Below, in pieces: positions 43,065 through 53,474 of a stretch of DNA of 64,000 bases. The DNA comes from JAABRU01 sp050180235 (GTDB lineage Bacteria > Desulfobacterota > Desulfobacteria > Desulfobacterales > Desulfococcaceae). Position numbers and translations under genes: made by a program. Within the stretch, counting starts at the first letter, position 1; each line of letters begins with the position of its first letter. The stretch covers positions 62,001 through 126,000 of the forward strand of contig JBFXEJ010000004.1 of NCBI GenBank assembly GCA_050180235.1, given 5' to 3'. The notes under the pieces were generated by a model that ran no database searches, was not told the DNA's origin, and worked only from the letters and a program-made list of their open reading frames with translations.

Positions 43065-45428
43065 ATGAACATAGACCGGGCAGCATACAAGGCAAATCTT
43101 CTGGTGATTGACGATGATCCTCTGAATCTGCGTTTTCTGACCGGTGTGCTGAAAGACGGGGGATACAAAGTCCGGCCCGCAAAATCACCGAATCTGGCGA
43201 TTTCCGCAGCCAGGCAGGAAGCACCTGATATGATCCTGCTAGATATTGTGATGCCGGAAAAAAACGGATATGAAGTCTGTATGGAATTGCAGGCCGATCC
43301 CCTGACCTGCGGAATTCCCGTGATTTTCATCAGCGCACTGGACGAGATGCCGGACAAAATCAGGGCATTTTCCGCGGGCGGTGTGGACTATATCACCAGA
43401 CCTTTTGAAAAACAGGAAATACTGGCCCGGATTCAGACCCATCTTGCTTTGCGGAATATGCGCAGATCTTTGGAGCAGAAAAATGAACAGCTTCGGGCAG
43501 AAATAGCCAAGACACTGAAAACCCAGGAAAAACTGAAAGAACTGGAATTCATTGTCAGCCGGAGCCCGGCCATAGCGTTTCTCTGGCGGGCAGAGGAAAA
43601 CCGGCCTGTGGATTTTGTCTCGGAGAATATACGGATGTTTGGATATGCGCCTGATGATTTTTACACACGCCGGATACTGTATGCGGATATTATCCATCCG
43701 GATGATCTGAAAAGGGCTGTGGAAAACAGCCTGCGCCATACAAGGGAAAACTGTGAGGAATACGGACAGGAATACCGGATTGTCACCCGGACAGGAGATG
43801 TTAGATGGGTGGATGACCGGACCTGCATCCGGCGGAATACTGAGGGGCAGCCTACCCATTACCAGGGCATTGTAACGGATATTACCCTCAGGAAACAGTG
43901 GGAAGAAGAACTCAAGGAGGCCAGAAAAGCCGCGGAAAAAGCCAATCGGGCCAAAAGCGAATTCCTGGCCAATATGAGTCATGAAATCCGCACTCCCATG
44001 AACGCGATTCTCGGTTTCAGCGAAATCCTGCTTTCCCGGCCCAGGGATCCGCAGGAAAAAAACTGGCTTAAGATCATTCAATCCAGCGGTCAGACACTGC
44101 TGACCCTGATTAACGATATTCTTGACCTTTCCAAAATAGAATCCGGAAAAATGGATTTGCATTACGGCCCTGTGTCTGTGGCATCCTTACTGCATGAGGT
44201 GCGCAGCATTTTTCTGGAAAAATGCGAAAAAAAGGGAATAGAACTGAAATTACGTTCAGATCCGGAAATCCCGTCACGGGTGATAACAGATAATATACGG
44301 CTCCGTCAGATACTGATTAATCTGGTGGACAATGCTGTCAAATTCACCCATGAGGGATATATAAGTATTGCTGCTGCCGGTAACTGTTTGTATAGATTCG
44401 GGAACTGTGGCACAGGGCTTTTCCGCCTGATACTGGAAGTGGCAGATACAGGCATCGGAATTCCTGAGGATCAGCAGAAAATCATATTTGAGAGTTTCCG
44501 TCAGCAGGATTTTCAGGATAGCAGCAGATATGGGGGTACAGGACTGGGACTGACCATCAGCAGGCGGCTGGCGGAAATCATGGGCGGACATATTTCCGTT
44601 CACAGCCGCAAAGGGGAGGGCAGTATTTTCACGGTGGTTCTTCCAAATCTGAAAACAGCCGAAGGTGATGATTTCGAAACCGTGGATGACCGGAAAAAGG
44701 ATACAGATACCGAATTTTGCCCTGCAACGATTATGATCGTGGATGATATAATCTCCAGCAGGCAACTGATTATGACCTGTCTCGAATCTCCGCATATCCG
44801 CTTCATGGAGGCTGCCAACGGCAGGGAAGCACTGGAACTGCTGGCGCAGAGCAGCGAAACCGGACATATGCTGCCCCAAATCATACTTATGGATTTGCGA
44901 ATGCCCGGTATGGACGGATATGAAACTGCGAAACAGATCCGTTGCAGTGAACGGATGAAAAATATTCCCCTGCTTGCCATAACAGCGTCAGTCATGAAAG
45001 AGGAGGAGGATAGCATCAGAAAATTTTTTGACGGATATATTTCCAAACCGATCAGCCGGGCAGAACTTTTCCGGGAGCTGAAAAGATTTTTGCCTGTCTG
45101 TGATATGCCGGCGGAAAGGGAGGAAAAGGGGGATGAAGGGGAAAAGTGCATGAATCCCGAAGATTACAGTGATCAACTGCCCGATATCATAAATATCCTT
45201 AACAAAGAAATCTTCCCTAAATGGGAAAAAATTCATGAATTTTTCTTTGTGGATGATGTGTCGGATTTTGCCTGGGATCTGAAAAATTTTGCCGGCCGGT
45301 ACAAAATCAGTTTCCTCATGGAATACAGTGAAAAACTCCGTGAATGCTGCCGGGATATTGATGTGGAGAAATTTGACGGACTGATAAATGAATTCCCGCG
45401 GCTGGCGGATAGAATCAGAAATTGGTAG
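43065..45428 (+). CDS. Hybrid sensor histidine kinase: REC, PAS, HisKA, HATPase, REC
   Basis: 787 residues, soluble. REC1 is at about 10-125 with Asp60. A PAS domain lies at about 165-290. The DHp has His306 in NMSHEIRTPMNAILG. The HATPase has DNAVKFTHEG, ADTGIGIP and GGTGLGLTIS. REC2 is at about 550-680 with Asp610 in LMDLRMPGMDG. The C-terminal 100 residues are helical and resemble a degenerate HPt without a clear His-x-x-Lys-Gly. It forms an operon with the gene upstream, so phosphate probably passes His306 to Asp610 to His434 of the partner. Output is unknown. Confidence 0.92.
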   Translation: MNIDRAAYKANLLVIDDDPLNLRFLTGVLKDGGYKVRPAKSPNLAISAARQEAPDMILLDIVMPEKNGYEVCMELQADPLTCGIPVIFISALDEMPDKIRAFSAGGVDYITRPFEKQEILARIQTHLALRNMRRSLEQKNEQLRAEIAKTLKTQEKLKELEFIVSRSPAIAFLWRAEENRPVDFVSENIRMFGYAPDDFYTRRILYADIIHPDDLKRAVENSLRHTRENCEEYGQEYRIVTRTGDVRWVDDRTCIRRNTEGQPTHYQGIVTDITLRKQWEEELKEARKAAEKANRAKSEFLANMSHEIRTPMNAILGFSEILLSRPRDPQEKNWLKIIQSSGQTLLTLINDILDLSKIESGKMDLHYGPVSVASLLHEVRSIFLEKCEKKGIELKLRSDPEIPSRVITDNIRLRQILINLVDNAVKFTHEGYISIAAAGNCLYRFGNCGTGLFRLILEVADTGIGIPEDQQKIIFESFRQQDFQDSSRYGGTGLGLTISRRLAEIMGGHISVHSRKGEGSIFTVVLPNLKTAEGDDFETVDDRKKDTDTEFCPATIMIVDDIISSRQLIMTCLESPHIRFMEAANGREALELLAQSSETGHMLPQIILMDLRMPGMDGYETAKQIRCSERMKNIPLLAITASVMKEEEDSIRKFFDGYISKPISRAELFRELKRFLPVCDMPAEREEKGDEGEKCMNPEDYSDQLPDIINILNKEIFPKWEKIHEFFFVDDVSDFAWDLKNFAGRYKISFLMEYSEKLRECCRDIDVEKFDGLINEFPRLADRIRNW

Positions 45429-45456
45429 TGGGTCAGACTGCCTGATTTTTATTGAT

Positions 45457-45490
45457 GAACTAAGGCAGTAGTACATGACCGCCTTAGTTC
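45457..45490. terminator. Hairpin between convergent kinase and lipA genes
   Basis: GAACTAAGGC and GCCTTAGTTC pair perfectly over ten bases with a 14-base loop. There is no T-run, so terminator activity is tentative. Confidence 0.35.
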
Positions 45491-45581
45491 TGATGATATT
45501 ACAAACTAAATTTTTTCAAAAAATCAGTTTGCCGTGCAGCAGTGCACAGCATGAATTGCGCAGATTTGTCCTTCACAGACT

Positions 45582-46472
45582 TCAGGTTTCAGATGCCGGC
45601 CGGTACATCCTGTCCGCGTGATAGGAACTCCGCACAAAAGGCCCGGCTGCCACGGCTGCAAAACCAATCTGCAATGCCCGCTCCCGCCACAGATCAAATT
45701 CTTCCGGAGGCACATAGCGTTTTACTGCCAACTGTTTTTGGGAAGGACGGAGATACTGGCCTATGGTCAGAAAACTGCATCCCGCGCTGAACAGATCTTT
45801 CAGGGTCTGTTCAACCTCTCCATCCTTTTCCCCCAGTCCCAGCATGATACCGGATTTTGAAGGAATGTCTGCAGAGTATTTTTTAACCCGTCTGAGCAAT
45901 TCCAGAGAGCGTTCATATATGGCCTGCGGACGTACAGCCGGATAAAGCTGCGGCACGGTTTCTATATTGTGGTTCAGAACATTGGGATAAGCATCCAGCA
46001 CAGTCCGAAGTGCAGATTCATCGCCCTGAAAATCGGGAATCAGCACTTCGGTCAGGGCATGGGGAATTTTCCGCCGGATTTCCCGGATAGTCTGTGCAAA
46101 CAGGCCTGCTCCCCCGTCTGCCAAATCATCACGGGTGACAGAAGTTAAGACCACATAGCGCAGTCCCATGTCGGCTGAGGCCTGAGCAACTTTCCGCGGT
46201 TCATCATTATCCGGGGGGCCGTCCGGCAGTCCATGCTGAATGGCGCAGAAACCGCAGTTCCGGGTACAGCGGGAACCCAGAATCAGAAAGGTGGCCGTGC
46301 GGCAGGAAAAGCATTCGAACTGGTTGGGGCATCGGGCTTCCTGACACACTGTGTGCAAACCGCCTTTGGCAATCAGGCTTCGCACCATTTCATATTCCGG
46401 TTTGGAGGGAAGCCTGCGCATCAGCCAGCGGGGTTTCGGGCTGTGTATGTTCTGTTTTTCTGTATCTGCCAA
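45582..46472 (-). CDS. lipA: Lipoyl synthase
   Basis: 296 residues, radical SAM enzyme. It inserts two sulfurs into octanoyl groups on lipoyl proteins. Auxiliary cluster ligands are Cys43, Cys48 and Cys54, SAM cluster ligands are Cys69, Cys73 and Cys76 (CTRNCGFC), and the C-terminal RSSYHAD serine motif is present. It starts five bases after the ASKHA protein stop, so the two share an operon. lipB is not present. Confidence 0.95.
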   Translation of the reverse strand: MADTEKQNIHSPKPRWLMRRLPSKPEYEMVRSLIAKGGLHTVCQEARCPNQFECFSCRTATFLILGSRCTRNCGFCAIQHGLPDGPPDNDEPRKVAQASADMGLRYVVLTSVTRDDLADGGAGLFAQTIREIRRKIPHALTEVLIPDFQGDESALRTVLDAYPNVLNHNIETVPQLYPAVRPQAIYERSLELLRRVKKYSADIPSKSGIMLGLGEKDGEVEQTLKDLFSAGCSFLTIGQYLRPSQKQLAVKRYVPPEEFDLWRERALQIGFAAVAAGPFVRSSYHADRMYRPASET

Positions 46473-46477
46473 TATAT

Positions 46478-48427
46478 TTACACCGCTTTTTTTCTCCGCG
46501 CGTCCATGCGTTCCTTAAGTTTTGGGAACTGATTAAGATTGGTATGGGGCAGGAACAGAGAGGCCACATAATGGTTCATATAGGACGGGGTCTCGGATAA
46601 TTCAAAATTGGTCATCTTTTTGGTCACTTCCGCCACATCTTTGCGGATGCGGTTGGTCAGACAGCTCATTTTTGCACCCAGCAGGGAGGAGTTGCCGATG
46701 AAAATGATTTTGTCAGTGTCAATTTCCGGCAGCAGGCCGATTATCATGGCTTTTTCCAGATCCACATAACTGCCGAAACCGCCCCCCAGATAGATCTGAT
46801 CCAGATCGCCTATGCTCAGTCCCACTTCCTCCAGCAGGGTCTGGCATCCGCTGTAGATCGCTCCTTTGGCACGGATAAGATTTTCAATGTCAATTTCCGT
46901 AATCACCAGATCCCGGTCAATCTGCGTATCTTCCTGCCAGGCCAGAACATATTCCCAGATCCCCTGTCTTTCCCGGATGCGGGCGGTTTTCAGATTCCGG
47001 TTGAATTTCCCGCTGTTGTCAATGACCCCGTTTTCAAACAGCACAGCCACCATGATAATCAGACCTGAGCCGCAGATGCCCTTGGGCCGCACATTGCCTA
47101 TGGTGATGTTCATGGGTTCAAAACTTACCGGATCAATGGAAAAATCTTCTATGGCCCCTTTGGTGGCCCGCATTCCGAATTCAACACCGCCGCCTTCAAA
47201 AGCCGGCCCTGCGGAACAGGCAGCGCAGGCCATCCAGTCTTTGTTGCCCACCACGATTTCCGCATTGGTTCCGATGTCCATGAACAGGGTCAGTTTGTCA
47301 GTGCGGTAAAGCCCCGATCCCATGACTCCGGCCACAATGTCGCCGCCCACATAACTGGAAATCTGGGGATAGACCAGAGCAGTGACATGATCGGCCATAT
47401 CCAAACCCAGAGTCACAGCCCTGATGGGAGGATAGATCGTGGATGCAGGAACATAAGGCGCACGGCGGATATACCGGGGATTGACCTTGAGAAAAAGCTG
47501 GGTCATGGTGGTGTTTCCTGCCAAAGTGATGGTGGAAATATCATCCCTGTCCACACCGGCTTTGCGCACGATTCTGTTTATAATTTTATTGATGGTTTCC
47601 ACGACCACACGGTGCATGGTTTCCAGTCCATCCCCTTTTTCCGCAAACATAATCCGGGAAATGACATCCTCCCCGTAACTGATCTGGCCGTTAAAATCCC
47701 CGGCTTCGGCCAGCACCTGTCCGGATATGAGATCGATCAGCTGCCCGTAAACTGTTGTGGTTCCGATATCCACAGCAATCGCGAAATTCCGCTGCGTGGT
47801 GTCTCCGGGCTGCACATTGATAATATGGGTTTTTCTTCCCTCATGCACGGGACGGGCCATGGTGGCTGTCACCTGAAAATTCTGCGCGCGGAGAGTATCA
47901 GGAATTTTGCGGATTACCGGCAGATCCACCACCAGCCGGTGTTCATCGTAAGTGAGTTTGAGGAAACTTACCAGACGTGTCACATCCGGCAGATGATCCT
48001 GCGCGTCCGGTACAGGAAGTTCCAGGTATTTCTTTACAATGGGAGGCGTGAAAAAACCCTGTTCCCTGAGTTCATTCAGATTGGGTTCCTGAATCCGTGC
48101 TGTCTTCCGGGGGGTGGGCTGCAGATTCAGCACACTGGCATCCACTGCTGATTCCACAGGAATACGGACGGTGATATCTCCTGTCACAAAGGATCTGCAG
48201 GCCAGGCGGTAACCCTTTTCCCGATCCTCCTCTTTCAGACGTTCGGAAAATCCGCCTTCCACCTGCCCCTGTTCAATAATCACCCGGCATTTTCCGCATA
48301 CTCCCTCACCTCCGCAGGATGCATTGATATGAACCCCGGCTTCCATGGCAGCGCGGATGAGATTTTCCCCATCCCGGACTTCTATGCTTCTGTTATGCGG
48401 TAAAAACGTAATTTTATGCAAACCCAT
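46478..48427 (-). CDS. 2Fe-2S / ASKHA-domain protein, corrinoid reductive activator-like
   Basis: 649 residues. The N-terminal plant-type 2Fe-2S ferredoxin has Cys38, Cys44, Cys47 and Cys77. A linker domain follows (about 100-200), then a large ASKHA ATPase domain with AVDIGTTTVYGQLIDL, LAGNTTMTQLFL, LFMDIGTNAEIV and YLGGGFGSYVDLEKA. This is the RACo/RamA/AcsV layout, which uses ATP to reductively activate Co(II)-corrinoid methyl carriers. The partner corrinoid protein is not in the window. The operon with lipA is unexplained. AcsV itself is possible if the host runs the Wood-Ljungdahl pathway. Confidence 0.9.
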   Translation of the reverse strand: MGLHKITFLPHNRSIEVRDGENLIRAAMEAGVHINASCGGEGVCGKCRVIIEQGQVEGGFSERLKEEDREKGYRLACRSFVTGDITVRIPVESAVDASVLNLQPTPRKTARIQEPNLNELREQGFFTPPIVKKYLELPVPDAQDHLPDVTRLVSFLKLTYDEHRLVVDLPVIRKIPDTLRAQNFQVTATMARPVHEGRKTHIINVQPGDTTQRNFAIAVDIGTTTVYGQLIDLISGQVLAEAGDFNGQISYGEDVISRIMFAEKGDGLETMHRVVVETINKIINRIVRKAGVDRDDISTITLAGNTTMTQLFLKVNPRYIRRAPYVPASTIYPPIRAVTLGLDMADHVTALVYPQISSYVGGDIVAGVMGSGLYRTDKLTLFMDIGTNAEIVVGNKDWMACAACSAGPAFEGGGVEFGMRATKGAIEDFSIDPVSFEPMNITIGNVRPKGICGSGLIIMVAVLFENGVIDNSGKFNRNLKTARIRERQGIWEYVLAWQEDTQIDRDLVITEIDIENLIRAKGAIYSGCQTLLEEVGLSIGDLDQIYLGGGFGSYVDLEKAMIIGLLPEIDTDKIIFIGNSSLLGAKMSCLTNRIRKDVAEVTKKMTNFELSETPSYMNHYVASLFLPHTNLNQFPKLKERMDARRKKAV

Positions 48428-48657
48428 CAGTGCCTATCTCCTTATTTATATGCAAGTCAGGATTGCCGCGTTCAGTCCGGAATTTCGTCCTGAACACTGT
48501 ATTCCTGACAGAATTTGAGAAAATATTTTCCCCGCGGAAATTTCCGGCAGCATGAAACGCCAATTCATCTGCCGGTTCTGCCGTCCCGGTGCCCTTTGCA
48601 GTTAATCCGTGAAAATCAAATCAGAAAAAGCACTAATTTTTTGTCAACTTTTTTTAT

Positions 48658-48713
48658 GAGTTCAGAATTCCCAAACCCTGAGGGTTTTCAAAACCCTCAG
48701 GATTTATGAACTC
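48658..48713. terminator. Long hairpin between two leftward genes
   Basis: The inner arms CCTGAGGGTTTT and AAAACCCTCAGG are exact complements, and the outer arms GAGTTCA/TGAACTC add seven pairs. It sits just past the stop of the CoA-transferase gene and is a likely terminator. Confidence 0.75.
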
Positions 48714-48736
48714 ACAATTTCAAACCTGAAAGAACA

Positions 48737-50611
48737 CTAAGCCAGTTCATCAAACCGACATTTGAGCAGTACCATATCATCCTCAAACGCACTTTTCACC
48801 TTGTATGGCAGCGTCTTGAACAGATTGATCATCCCCTTGTTTCCCGGAGATGTGTAGGCAAAAAAGCCTGCTATTCCGTTTTCCCGCGCTGCCTCGGCCA
48901 GTTTCCGGATGATGATTTTGCCCAGTCCCCTGCCCTGGTATTTTCTGTCTGTGGTAAAGGCTACTTCAGCCATATTGCTGGCCGGATTGAGCAGATATTC
49001 GCCCATTGCAATCACCTGACCAAAACCGAACTCACCCACAACAGCTATTATGGTCATATCCTTCACATAGTCAACCTGAAGCATTTCTTCGAGATCGTCG
49101 CGTATAAAGGTATGTTTTTCATGAAAAAAGCGGGAGACCACATCGTCTTTGTCCAGATTGTAGAAATGCTCCTGAATCCGCCGCTCATCCACGGGTTTGG
49201 AAGGCCGTATGGTCACTTCCTCTCCGTTAATCGTCAAAACCTCCTCCAGTTTCAGCGGATACACTCCGTGAAGGGAGTCTTTGAGTTTGCGATCCGCTCC
49301 CAGCAGTCCCATCTCCTTTGCCTGATGAAAAAGCTCTTCCCGGGAATCCGGATGGGCAATGCTGATCATGGCCTGTGCGCGTTCCTGCAGACTTTTGCCG
49401 AAAAGATTGACTATGCCGTATTCTGTAACAACATACTGCACATCCCCTCTGGGAACCACAACTATTGTGTCATCCAGTTTGGGAACAATCCTGCTTTTTT
49501 TATCGGACAGGGTGGTGGACGTCATCATGATAAAAGATTTGCCGCCCTGTGCCATGGTGGCACCCCGGATAAAGTCATTGATGCCGGTGACACCGGTAAA
49601 ATAGGTCTGCTGCAGGGCGTCCGCGGCCACCTGTCCGGTCAGATCCATGGCCATACCCACATTCATGGCAACCATGCGGCTGTTTTGGGCGATCACCCTG
49701 GGATCATTGACATAATCTGAAGGTCTGAAATCCACGGACGGATTGTCATGGAGAAAATCATACAGCATCTGGGTTCCAATGGCAGCACTGGCCACCAGTT
49801 TCCCGTCATTGTATCCTTTTTTCCGGTTGGTGATCACTCCCTTGGACACCAGATGCATCATTTCGTCGGTGAGATACTGGGAATGAACACCAAGATCATT
49901 TTTGTCCGAAAGGGCCAGAAGTGTGGCCTGGGAAGTTACGCCCAGCCCGATCTGTATGGTGGATCCGTCCTCAATGAGCCTTGCGATAAGCCGTCCTATG
50001 GTGTTGGCAGCCTCTATTTCCGGAAGTTCTGAAATGGTCAGCAGATCCTCCTCATGCTCCACAATCACATCCACATCATTAACATGGATGAAACTTTGGC
50101 CCAGAACGCGGGGCATTTTCGGGTTTTCCTGCGCAATGACCAAATCCGCGGACAAAGCCGCAGCCAGGGTGACATCCACAGAAACACCCAGACTCATCCA
50201 TCCGAAATCATCCGGAGGTGTCACCTGGATCAGAGCCACGTGGATGGGCAGTTGTCTGCTTTTAAAGAGTCTGGGTATGGCCGAAAGATTTACGGGTGTG
50301 ATAAAACGCTGGTTTTCAGCCAGCCCTTTGGCCTTGGCAGATCCCAGATAAAAAGAACGGATATTGAGATTCTGCCCTTTGGTTTTATTCGCTATGAAAG
50401 TCAGAGGTGTGTGTTCCAGCGACATGAGACGGACAATCTCCAAATCCGTAAAAATTTTGGATTTTTCAGAAAGCTCCCGAACCAGATGCTGGGGTTCCCC
50501 GCAGGAGGAGCCGATAAACACGCGCTGACCCGGCCGGATCATATTTATCGCATCCCTTGCCTCTTTTTTTTTGGCAACGTAATCGTCTGCCCAGTAACCT
50601 GCTGTCACCAT
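48737..50611 (-). CDS. Acetyl-CoA hydrolase/transferase fused to a GNAT acetyltransferase
   Basis: 624 residues from MVTAGYWADDYVAKK, chosen because GGAGAGGGGGG lies seven bases upstream; the ATG at 50731 adds 40 unrelated residues. The first 430 residues are a CoA-transferase/hydrolase (GQRVFIGSSCGEPQHLVREL, IQIGLGVTSQATLLAL, VTEYGIVNLFGKS). Residues about 460-624 are GNAT, with acetyl-CoA motif RKYQGRGLGKIIIRKL. The fused family is known in deltaproteobacteria. It may shuttle CoA from acyl-CoAs while the GNAT domain acylates a protein. Substrates are not evident. Confidence 0.9.
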   Translation of the reverse strand: MVTAGYWADDYVAKKKEARDAINMIRPGQRVFIGSSCGEPQHLVRELSEKSKIFTDLEIVRLMSLEHTPLTFIANKTKGQNLNIRSFYLGSAKAKGLAENQRFITPVNLSAIPRLFKSRQLPIHVALIQVTPPDDFGWMSLGVSVDVTLAAALSADLVIAQENPKMPRVLGQSFIHVNDVDVIVEHEEDLLTISELPEIEAANTIGRLIARLIEDGSTIQIGLGVTSQATLLALSDKNDLGVHSQYLTDEMMHLVSKGVITNRKKGYNDGKLVASAAIGTQMLYDFLHDNPSVDFRPSDYVNDPRVIAQNSRMVAMNVGMAMDLTGQVAADALQQTYFTGVTGINDFIRGATMAQGGKSFIMMTSTTLSDKKSRIVPKLDDTIVVVPRGDVQYVVTEYGIVNLFGKSLQERAQAMISIAHPDSREELFHQAKEMGLLGADRKLKDSLHGVYPLKLEEVLTINGEEVTIRPSKPVDERRIQEHFYNLDKDDVVSRFFHEKHTFIRDDLEEMLQVDYVKDMTIIAVVGEFGFGQVIAMGEYLLNPASNMAEVAFTTDRKYQGRGLGKIIIRKLAEAARENGIAGFFAYTSPGNKGMINLFKTLPYKVKSAFEDDMVLLKCRFDELA

Positions 50612-50736
50612 AGTTTCCCCCCTCTCCCTGAATAAACGGTTATACAGAAAAATATCTCTTATTATCCCATCCTGTTTTTTTTCGCAAGAGAAAATGGAAA
50701 AACCGGTGTCCGCTTCCGGATATTCTGCCATCTCTC

Positions 50737-51387
50737 CTATTTTTTCATCCAGTCCGGCATTCCGCCATTCTGTGGAGATTTCGGTGCAGCAGGCGGAGAT
50801 TCAGCCGGGGGAACCGGTGCAGCGGAAGGCGGCGCGGGGCTGATGTGCCTCTGCTGATCAGTCATTTTAAAGGGCACATAACCGCTCAACTGGGGTTCAA
50901 CAGTCGCATATTTCTGATAACCCATAAAACCGGCCACATCCACAATGGTCTGGCGTTCTTCCGGGTCTGAATGGCCGTCTGCAGCGCTGATGTCATACAT
51001 GAAACGGATCAGCATTGCCATGTCCGCCTCTTTCTGCACCCGTGCAATTGATGCCACACAAAAACCGTAACCGGCCAGAAAATGTCCGTTTTCAAAAATT
51101 GACATATATCTGACCAGGGTTCCGGTGACCTCTTCCTGGGAAAAATATTTGGTGATACCCTTTTCTGCAAGACTGATCAGCAGTTTATGCTCCTCACTGG
51201 CGCGATCCTGCGCACTTTTGTTTTGCTCACCGGTGTGCATAATCAGCACGCAGCCCGCAATAATGCCCTCAAAAAGATCCTGATTCAGTCTTTTGTCTAT
51301 CTTCTGTCTGGTTTCAGTGACTTTGCGTTTTGCTGTTTCCGTGGCAGTTGACAGCCCTTCTTTGAGCCTTGTCATCAAATCTCTCAT
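50737..51387 (-). CDS. TerB-like protein of the Hsp70/DUF2760 cluster
   Basis: 216 residues. Basic helical N-terminus, then about 35-165 with a TerB-like pattern (AMLIRFMYDISAADGHSDPEERQTI), and a Pro/Ala/Ser-rich tail ending GGMPDWMKK. TerB-like domains are acidic metal-binding helical bundles. It is the last gene behind the Hsp70 gene on the same strand, 137 bases apart. Family assignment rests on the helical motif and is moderate. Confidence 0.65.
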   Translation of the reverse strand: MRDLMTRLKEGLSTATETAKRKVTETRQKIDKRLNQDLFEGIIAGCVLIMHTGEQNKSAQDRASEEHKLLISLAEKGITKYFSQEEVTGTLVRYMSIFENGHFLAGYGFCVASIARVQKEADMAMLIRFMYDISAADGHSDPEERQTIVDVAGFMGYQKYATVEPQLSGYVPFKMTDQQRHISPAPPSAAPVPPAESPPAAPKSPQNGGMPDWMKK

Positions 51388-51524
51388 ATTTTCACCTCTT
51401 TTATGCCGGTTGTATCTTTAAAATTCAGATTTTCAGTTTCAGTTCATAATTCCCCACTCATAACTTCTCTTTTGCAGTGGACATTGCGGAATGGGTGGAC
51501 TGAGAGGAGTGCATAAATCCCCAC

Positions 51525-53330
51525 TCAGTTCACCTGCTCCCTGACATTGAATTCCAGTTTCCATCGCTGACCGCTTTCGTTTTTGGACACGCACCAGATT
51601 TCCAGTACACCGACTTCCGTGACTTTCACCTCTATAATCACGGGTATTGTGCTTCCCATCTGGCCGTCCAGGGTGGTTTCAATGGTGGTGATTTCTTCGA
51701 TTTCCTCTTCCCATTCTTCCACAATGGTTCCGATGCTGTCCTCCAGCCGGATCGATGAGCCCAGAAAATCAAATTTCACCGGCTCGCCCACAACCAGCAC
51801 AAATTCCCGGTTCGGCACGGAAGTCTGGCTTCCCTCTTCCATGCCAAAGGGAGCAACGCACAGGGCTTTGATGGGAACAGGCATACCCGGAACCGCAGGC
51901 AGGGAGGCGGCCACACCGATATAATAGGTTTTGCTGAGACCGCCCCTTATGCGGATGCCGGTTCCGCGGCGGGCCAGACCGTAGTAAGCCGCTCCTCTGG
52001 CCACGGTAAGATCAAAATCAGTGCTTTCAATCTCCCGCACAGCCGGAGCATCCGGGCTGTTCCAGGATGAGATCAGAGCCCTGACCCTTTTGCGCACAGA
52101 TTCAGCCTTCATCACACCGCCGTTGAAAAGAATGGCTGTGGGCAGAACCGCTGTTTCCCCTTCACCTTTCCGGCGGCTGAGAAAATGGGCCAGATGCCGG
52201 GTGATGGCCGGATCTGATTCATAGGCCAGGCCAATTTCCTGAATACCGGTACGCTGCACAGTCGCGGGCATGGCAGAGATTTCGCATTTTGGAAAAAAAC
52301 CTTCCACAATAATATCTTCAACCGTGCTGCGGGCGAGTTTTGTTTTTTTGGTCCCTCCGATCAGGCTTTTGCCCCTGCCCAGTATGGTAATGGGATACTC
52401 ATCAGACTCAGGATTGGAAAGCAGGGTTTCCTTTGCCTTCCGGCATGCGTGCCAAAGGCTGCGCATCTGCCATGCGTCCGGTTTTTTCTTTCCCGATGCA
52501 ATCTGCTGTGAGACTTTGAATGCCAGAGCCAGATCCATATTATCCCCGCCCACAAGCAGATGATCACCGACTGCAATCCGCTCCAGTTTAAGATCGCCCG
52601 CTTCCTCATCCACGCTGATAAGGCTGAAGTCAGATGTGCCCCCGCCCACATCGCACACAAGCACCAGATCGCCTTTGCCGATTTTGTCGCGCCATTTGTC
52701 ATCCGAAGATTCAATCCACGCATAAAACGCGGCCTGGGGTTCCTCCAGCAGAGTGATATGGCCCAGACCTGCTTTTTCAGAGGCTTTCACGGTCAGATCT
52801 CTTGCCACTGCGTCAAATGACGCGGGAACAGTGAGCAGCACATCCTGATTTTCCATTTTCAGGGATTCATCTTCTGAGGCCATGACATAATTCCACGCAT
52901 CCCGGATATGTTCCAGAATCAGGGCAGCAGCCTCGACCGGTGATTTTTTTTCCACATCATCCGGCCCTTCCCAGGGAAGAATGGGCTTGTTCCTGTCTGT
53001 AAGAGTATGGCAGAGCCAGGATTTGGAAGAGGAAATCAGGCGGTGGGGGATCTCCGCGCCCCGGTCTCTGGCAAATTCGCCCACAGCCACTGTATTTCCC
53101 TGTTTCCAGGGCAGATTGAGAGCGTCTTCGGGAACATCATGCTTTCCGGGCAGGAGGATAAAGGAAGGAAGAACCTTTCTTTTTTCCACGGTTCCCGCAT
53201 CTGTCAACTGCGGAATTTCCAGCACGCGGATTTCCGGCTTCTTGCCTTTTTCCACTTTGGCTTCTGTATAGGCCACCACGCTGTTGGTTGTTCCCAGATC
53301 AATTCCAATGATATAAACGGGATCGGACAA
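51525..53330 (-). CDS. Hsp70-family chaperone (DnaK-like, non-canonical)
   Basis: 601 residues. The ATPase signatures are IGIDLGTTNSVV, LLEEPQAAFYAW and VCDVGGGTSDFSLI. The later part diverges from DnaK: the nucleotide-binding domain holds extra insertions, and the C-terminal region (about 440-600) is a short beta-rich substrate-binding-like domain without the helical lid. Such variants regularly neighbour DUF2760 genes. No J-protein is adjacent. The substrate is unknown. Confidence 0.88.
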   Translation of the reverse strand: MSDPVYIIGIDLGTTNSVVAYTEAKVEKGKKPEIRVLEIPQLTDAGTVEKRKVLPSFILLPGKHDVPEDALNLPWKQGNTVAVGEFARDRGAEIPHRLISSSKSWLCHTLTDRNKPILPWEGPDDVEKKSPVEAAALILEHIRDAWNYVMASEDESLKMENQDVLLTVPASFDAVARDLTVKASEKAGLGHITLLEEPQAAFYAWIESSDDKWRDKIGKGDLVLVCDVGGGTSDFSLISVDEEAGDLKLERIAVGDHLLVGGDNMDLALAFKVSQQIASGKKKPDAWQMRSLWHACRKAKETLLSNPESDEYPITILGRGKSLIGGTKKTKLARSTVEDIIVEGFFPKCEISAMPATVQRTGIQEIGLAYESDPAITRHLAHFLSRRKGEGETAVLPTAILFNGGVMKAESVRKRVRALISSWNSPDAPAVREIESTDFDLTVARGAAYYGLARRGTGIRIRGGLSKTYYIGVAASLPAVPGMPVPIKALCVAPFGMEEGSQTSVPNREFVLVVGEPVKFDFLGSSIRLEDSIGTIVEEWEEEIEEITTIETTLDGQMGSTIPVIIEVKVTEVGVLEIWCVSKNESGQRWKLEFNVREQVN

Positions 53331-53474
53331 AACATATCTCCTTTATTTTTCCTGAATTTCATTGTGTCAGCGGATTCCGGGTACAGGATACGGGGTACAG
53401 GGTTCCGGATATTCTGTTCTGATTTTCGGTACCCTCTCCCTAATCTCCAATCCCTGTTTCCCAATCTCCCGCCC

